Assembly: GCA_947631435.1 (NCBI GenBank)
Contig: CANRLM010000007.1
Coordinates: 1 to 43,930 of the forward strand
Reading direction: 5' to 3'
Length of the DNA: 43,930 bases
Origin: an uncultured Akkermansia sp.
GTDB lineage: Bacteria > Verrucomicrobiota > Verrucomicrobiia > Verrucomicrobiales > Akkermansiaceae
Shown here: one piece after another, positions 33,178-39,992 of the stretch
How the letters are laid out: the number at the start of each line of letters is the position of its first letter
Numbering within the stretch: position 1 is the stretch's first letter
Notes under the pieces: model-generated
Database searches by the model: none
Seen by the model: only the letters and a program-made list of their open reading frames with translations
Told to the model about the DNA's origin: nothing
Made by a program: the position numbers and the translations under genes

Positions 33178-35880
33178 GTGCGCAGTTTCACACGTTTCCT
33201 TCATGATCATGCACATCGCCGCTACCCCCCCCCGTTTTTTTCATTATTAACTTATTGTAAGCATTTTGCAATTCTTGCCCTGACAGGGGTGCTGATCCTC
33301 GCAGGGGCGACGGGAGCGGAGGAAGAGGAGATAACTCAGGACGTGCCGCAACAGGGGGTGGAACTCCTCTTCCCGGCAGGCACGGGGAAGCACGCGAAAG
33401 GCGCCAAGCTCAACAAGGAACAGAAGGAGGCAGCTTCCCTGCTCCAAAAATTCAAAGCCATTGAAAAAGGCGGTGACATCAACGCCACGGATGAGCAAGG
33501 TCAAACCGCCCTCATGCACGCCGCGGCGGCGGATAACCGCCTCGCAATCTGCTGGCTCGTAGCCAAAGGGGCCGATGCCACCATCAGGAACAAGAAGGGG
33601 GAAACAGCGGCTGAGTTAACGAAAGACAAGCAGATTCAGGAATTCCTCACGGTTATTTCCTGCATGAATGAGCCTTTGAATGAGGAAGAAAAAGAGATTT
33701 CGGCTCGATTCCTTGACGGAGAAAATGAACGCAGCATATTATTTTCGGCACATTTTCCTTCCGCCCGTGGGCAAGCGGAAAAGCCCTGCACTCTTACCGA
33801 GTTAGGGGTCTTGCTGCGCAATCCTCAGATAAAAATAGAATCAGACTCATGGTGGACTTCAGACTCGGATGCGCTAAGGGAATTAACACCGGAAATCATG
33901 GCTATTTACCTGCAACGCGGCGCGTTGGACATCTCCATCAAAGACGAAAAAGGAGAAAGTGTGTGGATATCGCAGGAGCTCAAGCCGGAGCCAATCACAC
34001 TTGCATGTGCCTTGGGTGTCTCACCACCGCAAAGTCCCGAGAAAAAACTTCTCGTCGCCTTCGCGTCGAACAATACAGCGCTCATTGAGCAGCTCATCAA
34101 GGAAACACCGACCTTCATCAACTCGCCTTTTGCCAGACAACGCGGTAAACTCAAAGATCCTCTTCCCTTGCTCTGCTTTGCGTCAAGCAAGAAAATAATT
34201 GATTTGCTCTACAAACTTGGCATCAATGACAGCGATAAAGTTACAGACGATGAAGGAAAAATTCATACACATCGGCGGGAACTCGTCATCGCCGAACTTA
34301 TTGAACGAGTACCAACCGAAAACATGGATGAGGTTCTCTCTTGCCTCAAGGAGCACGGATGGCAACTGCCGGAGGGGTGCCTCTATCACATCATTAGCGC
34401 CGACGGAGCAGCTCTGACAGAGTCGGAGCGCGAAAAAAAAGCTCTCTCATTCATTAAAGCCGGAGCCGACATCAACCCTGGAGGAGAAACACCTCTCCAT
34501 TTAGCGGCTCAGTACGATTTCCCAGCTGTCGCCGCCATGCTCATTGAAAAGGGCGCAAACGTTCATGCGGCAGTATCCGGTGGGGGCCAAGGCAGTACAC
34601 CTCTTCATTTCGCAAACAGTCCAGAAATGGCTACTCTCCTGCTTAAAGCCGGAGCAGATCCAAATGCCAAGGACGCTAGTGGCAGTACACCTCTCTTCTG
34701 GAACTATGTACTGGTGAATCCCGCAGTTGTTTCTGTACTCATTCAGGCAGGAGCAGATGTCAATGCTAGGGACGCTGATGGCGAGACACCTCTCTTCAAT
34801 GCATGGAAGCCAGCAGTTGTTTCTGCTCTCATTCAGGCAGGTGCGGATGTCAATGCTAGGGACGCTGATGGCGAGACACCTCTCTTCAGGGCAGAGGATC
34901 CCGCAATTGTCTCCGCACTCATTCAGGCAGGAGCAGATGTCAATGCCAGGAACAATCAGGGCAATACACCTCTCTTCGAGGCATACAATTCCACGGTTGC
35001 CTCCGCGCTCATTCGGGCAGGTGCAGATGTCAATGCCAGGAACAATGTCGGCAAAAGCGTCCTTCAGTATGCAAAAGAGAAGAAGAGTCGGGAGCGGGAT
35101 AAAATTGTGAAACTCCTCAAAGAGCACGGCGCGAAGGAGGAAACGGTCGCTCTCCCCAGCAACAAAAAGAGTGCTCCTTCCAACGAGAAGAAGAATGACC
35201 CCAACGAGAAGGATGCAAGGGGTCGCACCAGGCTCATGCTGGTCGTTCTCAAAAAAGGGAGTGAAGGAGAAATCCAATCGCTCCTCCGACAGGGCGCTGA
35301 TGTAAACGCACGCGACAACGACGGCAACACGGCCCTGCACTACCTGCTCACCGCAGGGGAAAATATTGATGCCCGCCTGAATGCCCTTCTGGCTGCTCAT
35401 CCCGATGTGAATCTTGCGACCCACAAGGGAACAACGCCTCTTATGATCCTGGATGTGTGCCGGGATCCCAAAGAACGCGTCTCCCGCGTCAAAAAACTCC
35501 TCGAGCTCCACGCCAAAGTCGACTTGAAGGATGCTGTCGGCAAAACCGCTGCCATGCGTTATGTGGAAAAGGACGACAATGCAGAAGCCCTGAAACTGCT
35601 GCTCGATGCCGGCGCGAATCCCAAACTCAAAAATAAGGATGGCAAAACCCTGCTGCAGCTCGCTCAGGAATACAAGCGCACCGCGTGCATCCGTCTGCTT
35701 CAGGATCGACTCACTCCTCCCTCCCCTGCAAAGCCTCTTCCCGCTTCCTCCTCCGGTCACCGCTGGTGGTATATTATTGGCGGCATATTGCTCGTTCTCC
35801 TCGTCGGCTGCGTTGGTCGCCGCCTACGCCGCAAAAATAAAAGACTCAAATCTTCTTTTATCTTGCTTTTCCTTCTGTAA
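33178..35880 (+). CDS. exported ankyrin-repeat protein 1, poly-C tract at the start
   Basis: 900 aa if read from GTG 33178, the only in-frame start. A hydrophobic signal segment (F-A-I-L-A-L-T-G-V-L-I-L-A-G-A-T-G-A) is followed by two N-terminal ankyrin units (about 100-160), a ~280-residue less conserved region, a run of ankyrin repeats (T-P-L-H-L-A-A, L-I-Q-A-G-A-D-V-N-A-R-D-x-x-G), a Lys/Asn linker (A-P-S-N-E-K-K-N-D-P-N-E-K), five more ankyrins, a Pro/Ser spacer and one membrane helix (W-W-Y-I-I-G-G-I-L-L-V-L-L-V-G-C-V-G) with an Arg/Lys cluster. The promoter places transcription after the GTG; the ATG at 33203 is out of frame through a C9 (33225-33233) and T7 tract and stops at 33248-33250, so the gene may be phase OFF. 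Compared with copy 2 one A is missing near the end, adding 14 residues. Ankyrins bind proteins; the target is unknown. Confidence 0.8.
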   Translation: MRSFTRFLHDHAHRRYPPPFFSLLTYCKHFAILALTGVLILAGATGAEEEEITQDVPQQGVELLFPAGTGKHAKGAKLNKEQKEAASLLQKFKAIEKGGDINATDEQGQTALMHAAAADNRLAICWLVAKGADATIRNKKGETAAELTKDKQIQEFLTVISCMNEPLNEEEKEISARFLDGENERSILFSAHFPSARGQAEKPCTLTELGVLLRNPQIKIESDSWWTSDSDALRELTPEIMAIYLQRGALDISIKDEKGESVWISQELKPEPITLACALGVSPPQSPEKKLLVAFASNNTALIEQLIKETPTFINSPFARQRGKLKDPLPLLCFASSKKIIDLLYKLGINDSDKVTDDEGKIHTHRRELVIAELIERVPTENMDEVLSCLKEHGWQLPEGCLYHIISADGAALTESEREKKALSFIKAGADINPGGETPLHLAAQYDFPAVAAMLIEKGANVHAAVSGGGQGSTPLHFANSPEMATLLLKAGADPNAKDASGSTPLFWNYVLVNPAVVSVLIQAGADVNARDADGETPLFNAWKPAVVSALIQAGADVNARDADGETPLFRAEDPAIVSALIQAGADVNARNNQGNTPLFEAYNSTVASALIRAGADVNARNNVGKSVLQYAKEKKSRERDKIVKLLKEHGAKEETVALPSNKKSAPSNEKKNDPNEKDARGRTRLMLVVLKKGSEGEIQSLLRQGADVNARDNDGNTALHYLLTAGENIDARLNALLAAHPDVNLATHKGTTPLMILDVCRDPKERVSRVKKLLELHAKVDLKDAVGKTAAMRYVEKDDNAEALKLLLDAGANPKLKNKDGKTLLQLAQEYKRTACIRLLQDRLTPPSPAKPLPASSSGHRWWYIIGGILLVLLVGCVGRRLRRKNKRLKSSFILLFLL
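33225..33241 (+). repeat. C9-G-T7 homopolymer tracts in the ankyrin gene 1 leader
   Basis: Nine C (33225-33233), one G and seven T (33235-33241) just after the ATG at 33203. Copy 3 has CCTCTCCCC and five T at the same place. Such tracts are typical slippage sites. Confidence 0.9.
34741..35040 (+). repeat. 90-bp tandem ankyrin units
   Basis: Near-identical units begin at 34741, 34831, 34921 and 35011 (attcaggcag or attcgggcag), each encoding a 30-residue ankyrin L-I-Q-A-G-A-D-V-N-A-R. The unit is 30 rather than 33 residues and the DNA similarity implies recent expansion. Confidence 0.85.
35123..35629 (+). repeat. 507-bp perfect repeat, copy in ankyrin gene 1
   Basis: Identical base for base to 38142-38648 (offset 3019). 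Differences start immediately outside on both sides. Confidence 0.92.
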
Positions 35881-35890
35881 CAGATATACT
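35863..35890 (+). promoter_or_regulatory. promoter of ankyrin gene 2
   Basis: TTGCTT (35863-35868), 16 bp, TATACT (35885-35890). It overlaps the last codons and stop of ankyrin gene 1. Predicted start near 35897, about 19 nt before ATG 35916. Confidence 0.7.
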
Positions 35891-38860
35891 GTGCGCAGTT
35901 TCACACGTTTCCTTCATGATTATGTACATCGCCGCTACCCCCCCCCGTTTTTGTTATTAGCTTATTGTAAGCGTTTTACAGCATTTCTGCTCGCCTGTGT
36001 GCTGATATTCGCAGGGGCGACGGGAGCAAAGGAAGAGGCGATAAAACAGGGCACGCCGCAGCAAGGGGTAGAACTGCTTTTTCCGGCAGGCACAGGAAAG
36101 CATGCGAAAGGCGCGAAACTCAGCAAGAAAGAAAAACTTGCCGATGCTCTGCTCAAAAAGCTGAAAGCCATCGAAAAGGGTGGCGACGCCAACGCTGTGG
36201 ACAAACTCGGTCAGACCGCCCTCATGTATGCCGCGGCGGCAAACAACCGCCTTGCCGTCTGCTGGCTCGTAGCGAAAGGAGCCGATGCCACCATCAAGAA
36301 CGAGAAGGGGGAAACAGCGGCGGAGTTAGCGAAAGACAAGCAGATTCAGGAATTCCTCACGGTTATCTCCCGTGTGACCGAGCCGCTGAACGAGGAAGAA
36401 AAAGAGATTTCGGCTCGATTTTTTACCAAGGGAAATGAGGGTGCCATGGCATCTCCGACTAATTTTCGTCCCGCCCGTGGACGAGCAGAAAAGCCCTGCA
36501 CTCTTACCGAGCTAGGGGTCTTGCTGCGCAATCCCCAGATAAAAATAGAATCGGACTGGTTGTCGTATTCACATAGGCAAAAACAATTGACACCGGAAGT
36601 CATGTCTATTTATCTACGACGCGGCACATTGGACATAGCCACTAAAGACGAAAAAGGAGAAAGCGTATGGATAGCGCCGGATTTCAAATCTAGTTCAATC
36701 ACACTTGCATGTGCCTTGGGAGTCGTACCTCAAAGTCCCGAGAAAAAACTCCTTGTCGCCCTCACGTCAGACAATATGGCACTCGTTGAGCAACTCATCA
36801 AGGAAACTCCGGCCCTCATCAACTCGCCTTTCATCAGACAACACGGTAAAGAGAAAATTTCTCTTCCTTTGCTCTGCTTTGCGTCAAGCAGAAATATGAT
36901 TGATTTGCTTTACAAACTTGGCATCGATGACAGCGATTCTGTAATCCCTGAAAATGAAAGAAATTTGTATTATTACGAAAACCGCCGCGAATTCATCGTT
37001 CTGGAACTCATTGAAAGAGTGCCGACCGAAAATATGGATGAGGTTCTCACCTGTCTCAAGGGGCACGGATGGCAACTTCCGCAGTTCTGTCTCCACTACG
37101 TCCTTAAAGAGGACGGAGCAAATTTGACCAGACCGGAACGCGAGAAAAAAGCTCTTTTGTTGATCAAAGCGGGAGCGAACATCAACGCAGAAATGGGCTA
37201 TCTCAAGGAAACACCTCTCCACTTAGCGGCCGTAGACGATTTTCCATCTATTGCCGCCATGCTCATTAAGAAAGGAGCAAATGTTAATGCGGCATTAGCT
37301 GGTGGTGGATCCGCTGAGGGCATTACACCTCTCCATCTCGCAGAAAGCACAGAAATGGCTACGATCCTTCTGGAAGCCGGAGCAAACCCAAACGCCATAG
37401 ACTCCAGTGGTATGACTCCACTCTCCCACGCGAGGAAGGAGACTATCTTGCCACTTGTCAAAGCAGGCGCAAATGTGAATGCAAAAGACGGCGAGGGGCG
37501 CACCCCACTCTTCAACGCACAGGGAGACTCTATCTCCCTCTTGCTCAAAGCCGGGGCAGATGTCAACATAACAAATAATGAAGGAAAAACTCCCCTTGTC
37601 GATGCCGTGCTCTGGGCAAAAAATGCGGCAGACATCACTCCGTTCATCGAAGCAGGCTTAGATGTCAATGCAAAGGATAAGTACGGCCGCACCCCTCTTT
37701 TCTTTGCAGGCGAGCCCTCGGTTGCTTCCGCCCTTATCCAAGCCGGAGCAGATCCGAATGCCAAGAACAATAATAACGAGACCCCCCTCTTTTATGTCAA
37801 GGGGGAGGTCATCACCGTACTTGTCAATGCTGGAGCGGATGTCCATATTAAGGACAATTTGGGGCGCACACCAATCTTCCCGGGATTTCGTGCAGGGGGA
37901 TGGCTTATAAATCGTTCTCTTGAGGACATCAAAACCTTCGCACGCCATGGCCTTGATATCAACGCTCAAGACAACAGAGGCAACACCGCCCTCGTGAATG
38001 AGGGTGTGGACCTTTCGGAGACACAAATTCAAGCTCTGCTGGAAGCTGGGGTCAACCCCAATACCAAAAACAAAAAGGGAGTGTCACCACTTCAATGGTA
38101 TCAACGCTATTCATCAGACCGTATTATGAAACTCCTCAAGAAGCACGGCGCGAAGGAGGAAACGGTCGCTCTCCCCAGCAACAAAAAGAGTGCTCCTTCC
38201 AACGAGAAGAAGAATGACCCCAACGAGAAGGATGCAAGGGGTCGCACCAGGCTCATGCTGGTCGTTCTCAAAAAAGGGAGTGAAGGAGAAATCCAATCGC
38301 TCCTCCGACAGGGCGCTGATGTAAACGCACGCGACAACGACGGCAACACGGCCCTGCACTACCTGCTCACCGCAGGGGAAAATATTGATGCCCGCCTGAA
38401 TGCCCTTCTGGCTGCTCATCCCGATGTGAATCTTGCGACCCACAAGGGAACAACGCCTCTTATGATCCTGGATGTGTGCCGGGATCCCAAAGAACGCGTC
38501 TCCCGCGTCAAAAAACTCCTCGAGCTCCACGCCAAAGTCGACTTGAAGGATGCTGTCGGCAAAACCGCTGCCATGCGTTATGTGGAAAAGGACGACAATG
38601 CAGAAGCCCTGAAACTGCTGCTCGATGCCGGCGCGAATCCCAAACTCAGAAATAAGGATGGCAAGACCCTGCTGCAGCTCGCTCAGCAACTCAAGCGCAC
38701 CGCCTGCATCCGTCTGCTCCAGGAGCGACTCACTCCTCCCTCCCCTGCGAAGCCTCTTCCCGCTTCCTCCTCCGGTCACCTGTGGTGGTACATTATCGGA
38801 GGAGCATTACTCGTTCTCCTCATCGGCTGCGTTGGTCGCCGCCTACGCCGCAAAAAATAA
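35891..38860 (+). CDS. exported ankyrin-repeat protein 2, poly-C tract at the start
   Basis: 989 aa from GTG 35891. Same plan as protein 1: signal segment (F-L-L-A-C-V-L-I-F-A-G-A-T-G-A), N-terminal ankyrins, a divergent middle, about ten ankyrins (T-P-L-H-L-A, A-G-A-D-V-N), the shared linker and C-terminal ankyrins, then P-P-S-P-A-K-P-L-P-A-S-S-S-G-H-L-W-W-Y and a membrane helix ending R-R-L-R-R-K-K. The middle ankyrins differ strongly from copy 1, whereas the C-terminal module is nearly identical. As in gene 1, the ATG downstream of the promoter (35916) is out of frame after a C9 tract (35938-35946) and meets TAG at 35958-35960. A TTG just after the tract (35951) is an in-frame alternative start. 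Likely exported and anchored; role unknown. Confidence 0.8.
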   Translation: MRSFTRFLHDYVHRRYPPPFLLLAYCKRFTAFLLACVLIFAGATGAKEEAIKQGTPQQGVELLFPAGTGKHAKGAKLSKKEKLADALLKKLKAIEKGGDANAVDKLGQTALMYAAAANNRLAVCWLVAKGADATIKNEKGETAAELAKDKQIQEFLTVISRVTEPLNEEEKEISARFFTKGNEGAMASPTNFRPARGRAEKPCTLTELGVLLRNPQIKIESDWLSYSHRQKQLTPEVMSIYLRRGTLDIATKDEKGESVWIAPDFKSSSITLACALGVVPQSPEKKLLVALTSDNMALVEQLIKETPALINSPFIRQHGKEKISLPLLCFASSRNMIDLLYKLGIDDSDSVIPENERNLYYYENRREFIVLELIERVPTENMDEVLTCLKGHGWQLPQFCLHYVLKEDGANLTRPEREKKALLLIKAGANINAEMGYLKETPLHLAAVDDFPSIAAMLIKKGANVNAALAGGGSAEGITPLHLAESTEMATILLEAGANPNAIDSSGMTPLSHARKETILPLVKAGANVNAKDGEGRTPLFNAQGDSISLLLKAGADVNITNNEGKTPLVDAVLWAKNAADITPFIEAGLDVNAKDKYGRTPLFFAGEPSVASALIQAGADPNAKNNNNETPLFYVKGEVITVLVNAGADVHIKDNLGRTPIFPGFRAGGWLINRSLEDIKTFARHGLDINAQDNRGNTALVNEGVDLSETQIQALLEAGVNPNTKNKKGVSPLQWYQRYSSDRIMKLLKKHGAKEETVALPSNKKSAPSNEKKNDPNEKDARGRTRLMLVVLKKGSEGEIQSLLRQGADVNARDNDGNTALHYLLTAGENIDARLNALLAAHPDVNLATHKGTTPLMILDVCRDPKERVSRVKKLLELHAKVDLKDAVGKTAAMRYVEKDDNAEALKLLLDAGANPKLRNKDGKTLLQLAQQLKRTACIRLLQERLTPPSPAKPLPASSSGHLWWYIIGGALLVLLIGCVGRRLRRKK
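35938..35946 (+). repeat. C9 homopolymer tract in the ankyrin gene 2 leader
   Basis: Nine uninterrupted C after ATG 35916, at the same place as in gene 1; one more C would put that ATG in frame with the gene body. Confidence 0.9.
38142..38648 (+). repeat. 507-bp perfect repeat, copy in ankyrin gene 2
   Basis: Partner of 35123-35629. The related stretch of gene 3 (about 39088-39560) is clearly more diverged. Confidence 0.92.
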
Positions 38861-38882
38861 GAGCTGCAAATCTTCTTTTATC

Positions 38883-38910
38883 TTGCTTTTCCTTCTGTAA
38901 CAGATATACT
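38883..38910 (+). promoter_or_regulatory. promoter of ankyrin gene 3
   Basis: TTGCTT (38883-38888), 16 bp, TATACT (38905-38910); leader sequence through the ATG at 38936 is almost identical to that of genes 1 and 2. Confidence 0.7.
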
Positions 38911-38935
38911 GTGCGCAGTTTCACACGTTTCCTTC

Positions 38936-39712
38936 ATGATCATGCACATCGCCGCTACCTCTCCCCGTTTTTCATTATTAGCTTATTGTAAACATTTTGC
39001 AATTCTTGCCCTGACAGGGGTGCTGATACTCGCAAGGGCGACGGGAGCGGAGGAGGAAAAGAGCGACCTCTCCAGCGAGAGAGATGCAATGGGTCGCACC
39101 CCGCTGATGCTGGCCGTTCGCAAAAATGGGAGTGAGGGAGAAATCCAATCGCTCCTCCGACAGGGCGCTGACGTAAACGCACGCGACAACGACGGCAACA
39201 CGGCTCTGCACCACCTGCTCACTGTGGTGGGAAATATAGATGCTCGCCTGGATGCCCTCCTGGCTGCTCATCCCGACGTGAATCTCGCGACCCACAAGGG
39301 AACAACGCCTCTCATGATTCTGGATGTGTGCCGGGATCCCAAAGAATGCGCCTCTCGTGTCAAAAAGCTCCTCGAGCTCCACGCCAAAATTGACTTGAAA
39401 GATTCTGAAGGTAGAACCGCTGCCATGCGTTACGTGGAAAAAGGCGACAACGCGAAAGCCCTGAAACTGCTGCTCGATGCCGGAGCGGATCCCAAACTCA
39501 GAAACAGGAATGGCAAGACCCTGCTGCAGCTCGCTCAGCAACACAGGCGCACCGCATGCGTCCGTCTGCTTCAGAAGCGACTCACCACTCCCTCTCCTGC
39601 AAAGCATCTTCCCGCTTCCTCCTCCGGTCACCTGTGGTGGTACATTATCGGAGGAGCATTACTCGTTCTCCTCATCGGCTGCGTTGGTCGCCGCCTACGC
39701 CGCAAAAAATAG
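38936..39712 (+). CDS. exported short ankyrin protein 3, in frame from its ATG
   Basis: 258 aa. It starts at ATG 38936, the position equivalent to the out-of-frame ATGs of copies 1 and 2, and reads straight through the interrupted tract CCTCTCCCC (38958-38966) into the signal segment F-A-I-L-A-L-T-G-V-L-I-L-A. Only the C-terminal module of its paralogues follows: five ankyrin units (L-L-R-Q-G-A-D-V-N-A-R-D, A-H-P-D-V-N-L-A, L-L-D-A-G-A-D-P-K-L), a Pro/Ser spacer, a membrane helix (W-W-Y-I-I-G-G-A-L-L-V-L-L-I-G-C-V-G) and R-R-L-R-R-K-K. In this copy the GTG frame used by copies 1 and 2 ends at a stop within 30 codons. It shows what the minimal exported unit is. Confidence 0.88.
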   Translation: MIMHIAATSPRFSLLAYCKHFAILALTGVLILARATGAEEEKSDLSSERDAMGRTPLMLAVRKNGSEGEIQSLLRQGADVNARDNDGNTALHHLLTVVGNIDARLDALLAAHPDVNLATHKGTTPLMILDVCRDPKECASRVKKLLELHAKIDLKDSEGRTAAMRYVEKGDNAKALKLLLDAGADPKLRNRNGKTLLQLAQQHRRTACVRLLQKRLTTPSPAKHLPASSSGHLWWYIIGGALLVLLIGCVGRRLRRKK

Positions 39713-39729
39713 GAGCTGCAAAGCAAATG

Positions 39730-39745
39730 CCGGGGCAAACCCACT
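39730..39745 (-). repeat. dispersed 16-bp intergenic motif, diverged copy D
   Basis: Begins CCGGGGCAAAC, then diverges; 14 of 16 positions match copies A and B. Confidence 0.45.
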
Positions 39746-39869
39746 CAAGGGAAGTACGAAGTCAACTATCATTCTGAGGCGGGGTAAATTTTAATTTTTG
39801 GTTAAGAAAGAAGGGCAAGGCTACGCCTGTGGAGCGACTGTATTCTCAATGCCTCACAAAAAAATTACT

Positions 39870-39879
39870 CCCCCCCCCC
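39870..39879 (+). repeat. C10 homopolymer upstream of the second sulfatase
   Basis: Ten uninterrupted C in the intergenic region, 114 bp before the sulfatase ATG. Length change here would alter promoter or leader spacing rather than reading frame. Confidence 0.9.
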
Positions 39880-39908
39880 GGCTGGGATTGACTTCCGTAC
39901 TTCCTTTT

Positions 39909-39924
39909 GATGCGTTTGCTCCGG
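39909..39924 (+). repeat. dispersed 16-bp intergenic motif, inverse copy E
   Basis: GATGCGTTTGCTCCGG, the reverse complement of the motif with two differences. Confidence 0.45.
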
Positions 39925-39992
39925 CATCTCTTCTTCCTGCAAAGCCGTTTTTTCTTGCTTACACGGCGCTTATATGGTAGGAGTGAGGTACC

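Larger units (their letters stand above)
39713..39992. other. 280-bp gap upstream of the second sulfatase
   Basis: Contains a diverged 16-bp motif (39730-39745), a C10 tract (39870-39879), another motif copy in inverse orientation (39909-39924), and a good Shine-Dalgarno AGGAG about 10 bases before the sulfatase ATG. No convincing gene. Confidence 0.5.

Noticed and set aside
34501..35760. 419-codon frame antisense to ankyrin gene 1 (and a similar one in gene 2)
   Set aside because: Arises from the repetitive codon pattern of the ankyrin units; the true strand has signal peptide, repeats, anchor and promoter.
35606..35890. Upstream extension of ankyrin gene 2 into the end of gene 1
   Set aside because: This is an out-of-frame reading of gene 1's C-terminus and the promoter of gene 2.
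33178..38860. Ankyrin genes 1 and 2 as plain pseudogenes
   Set aside because: Apart from the start region both frames are intact for 900 and 989 codons with conserved domains; loss of function would have left more damage. A switch or a sequencing error fits better.
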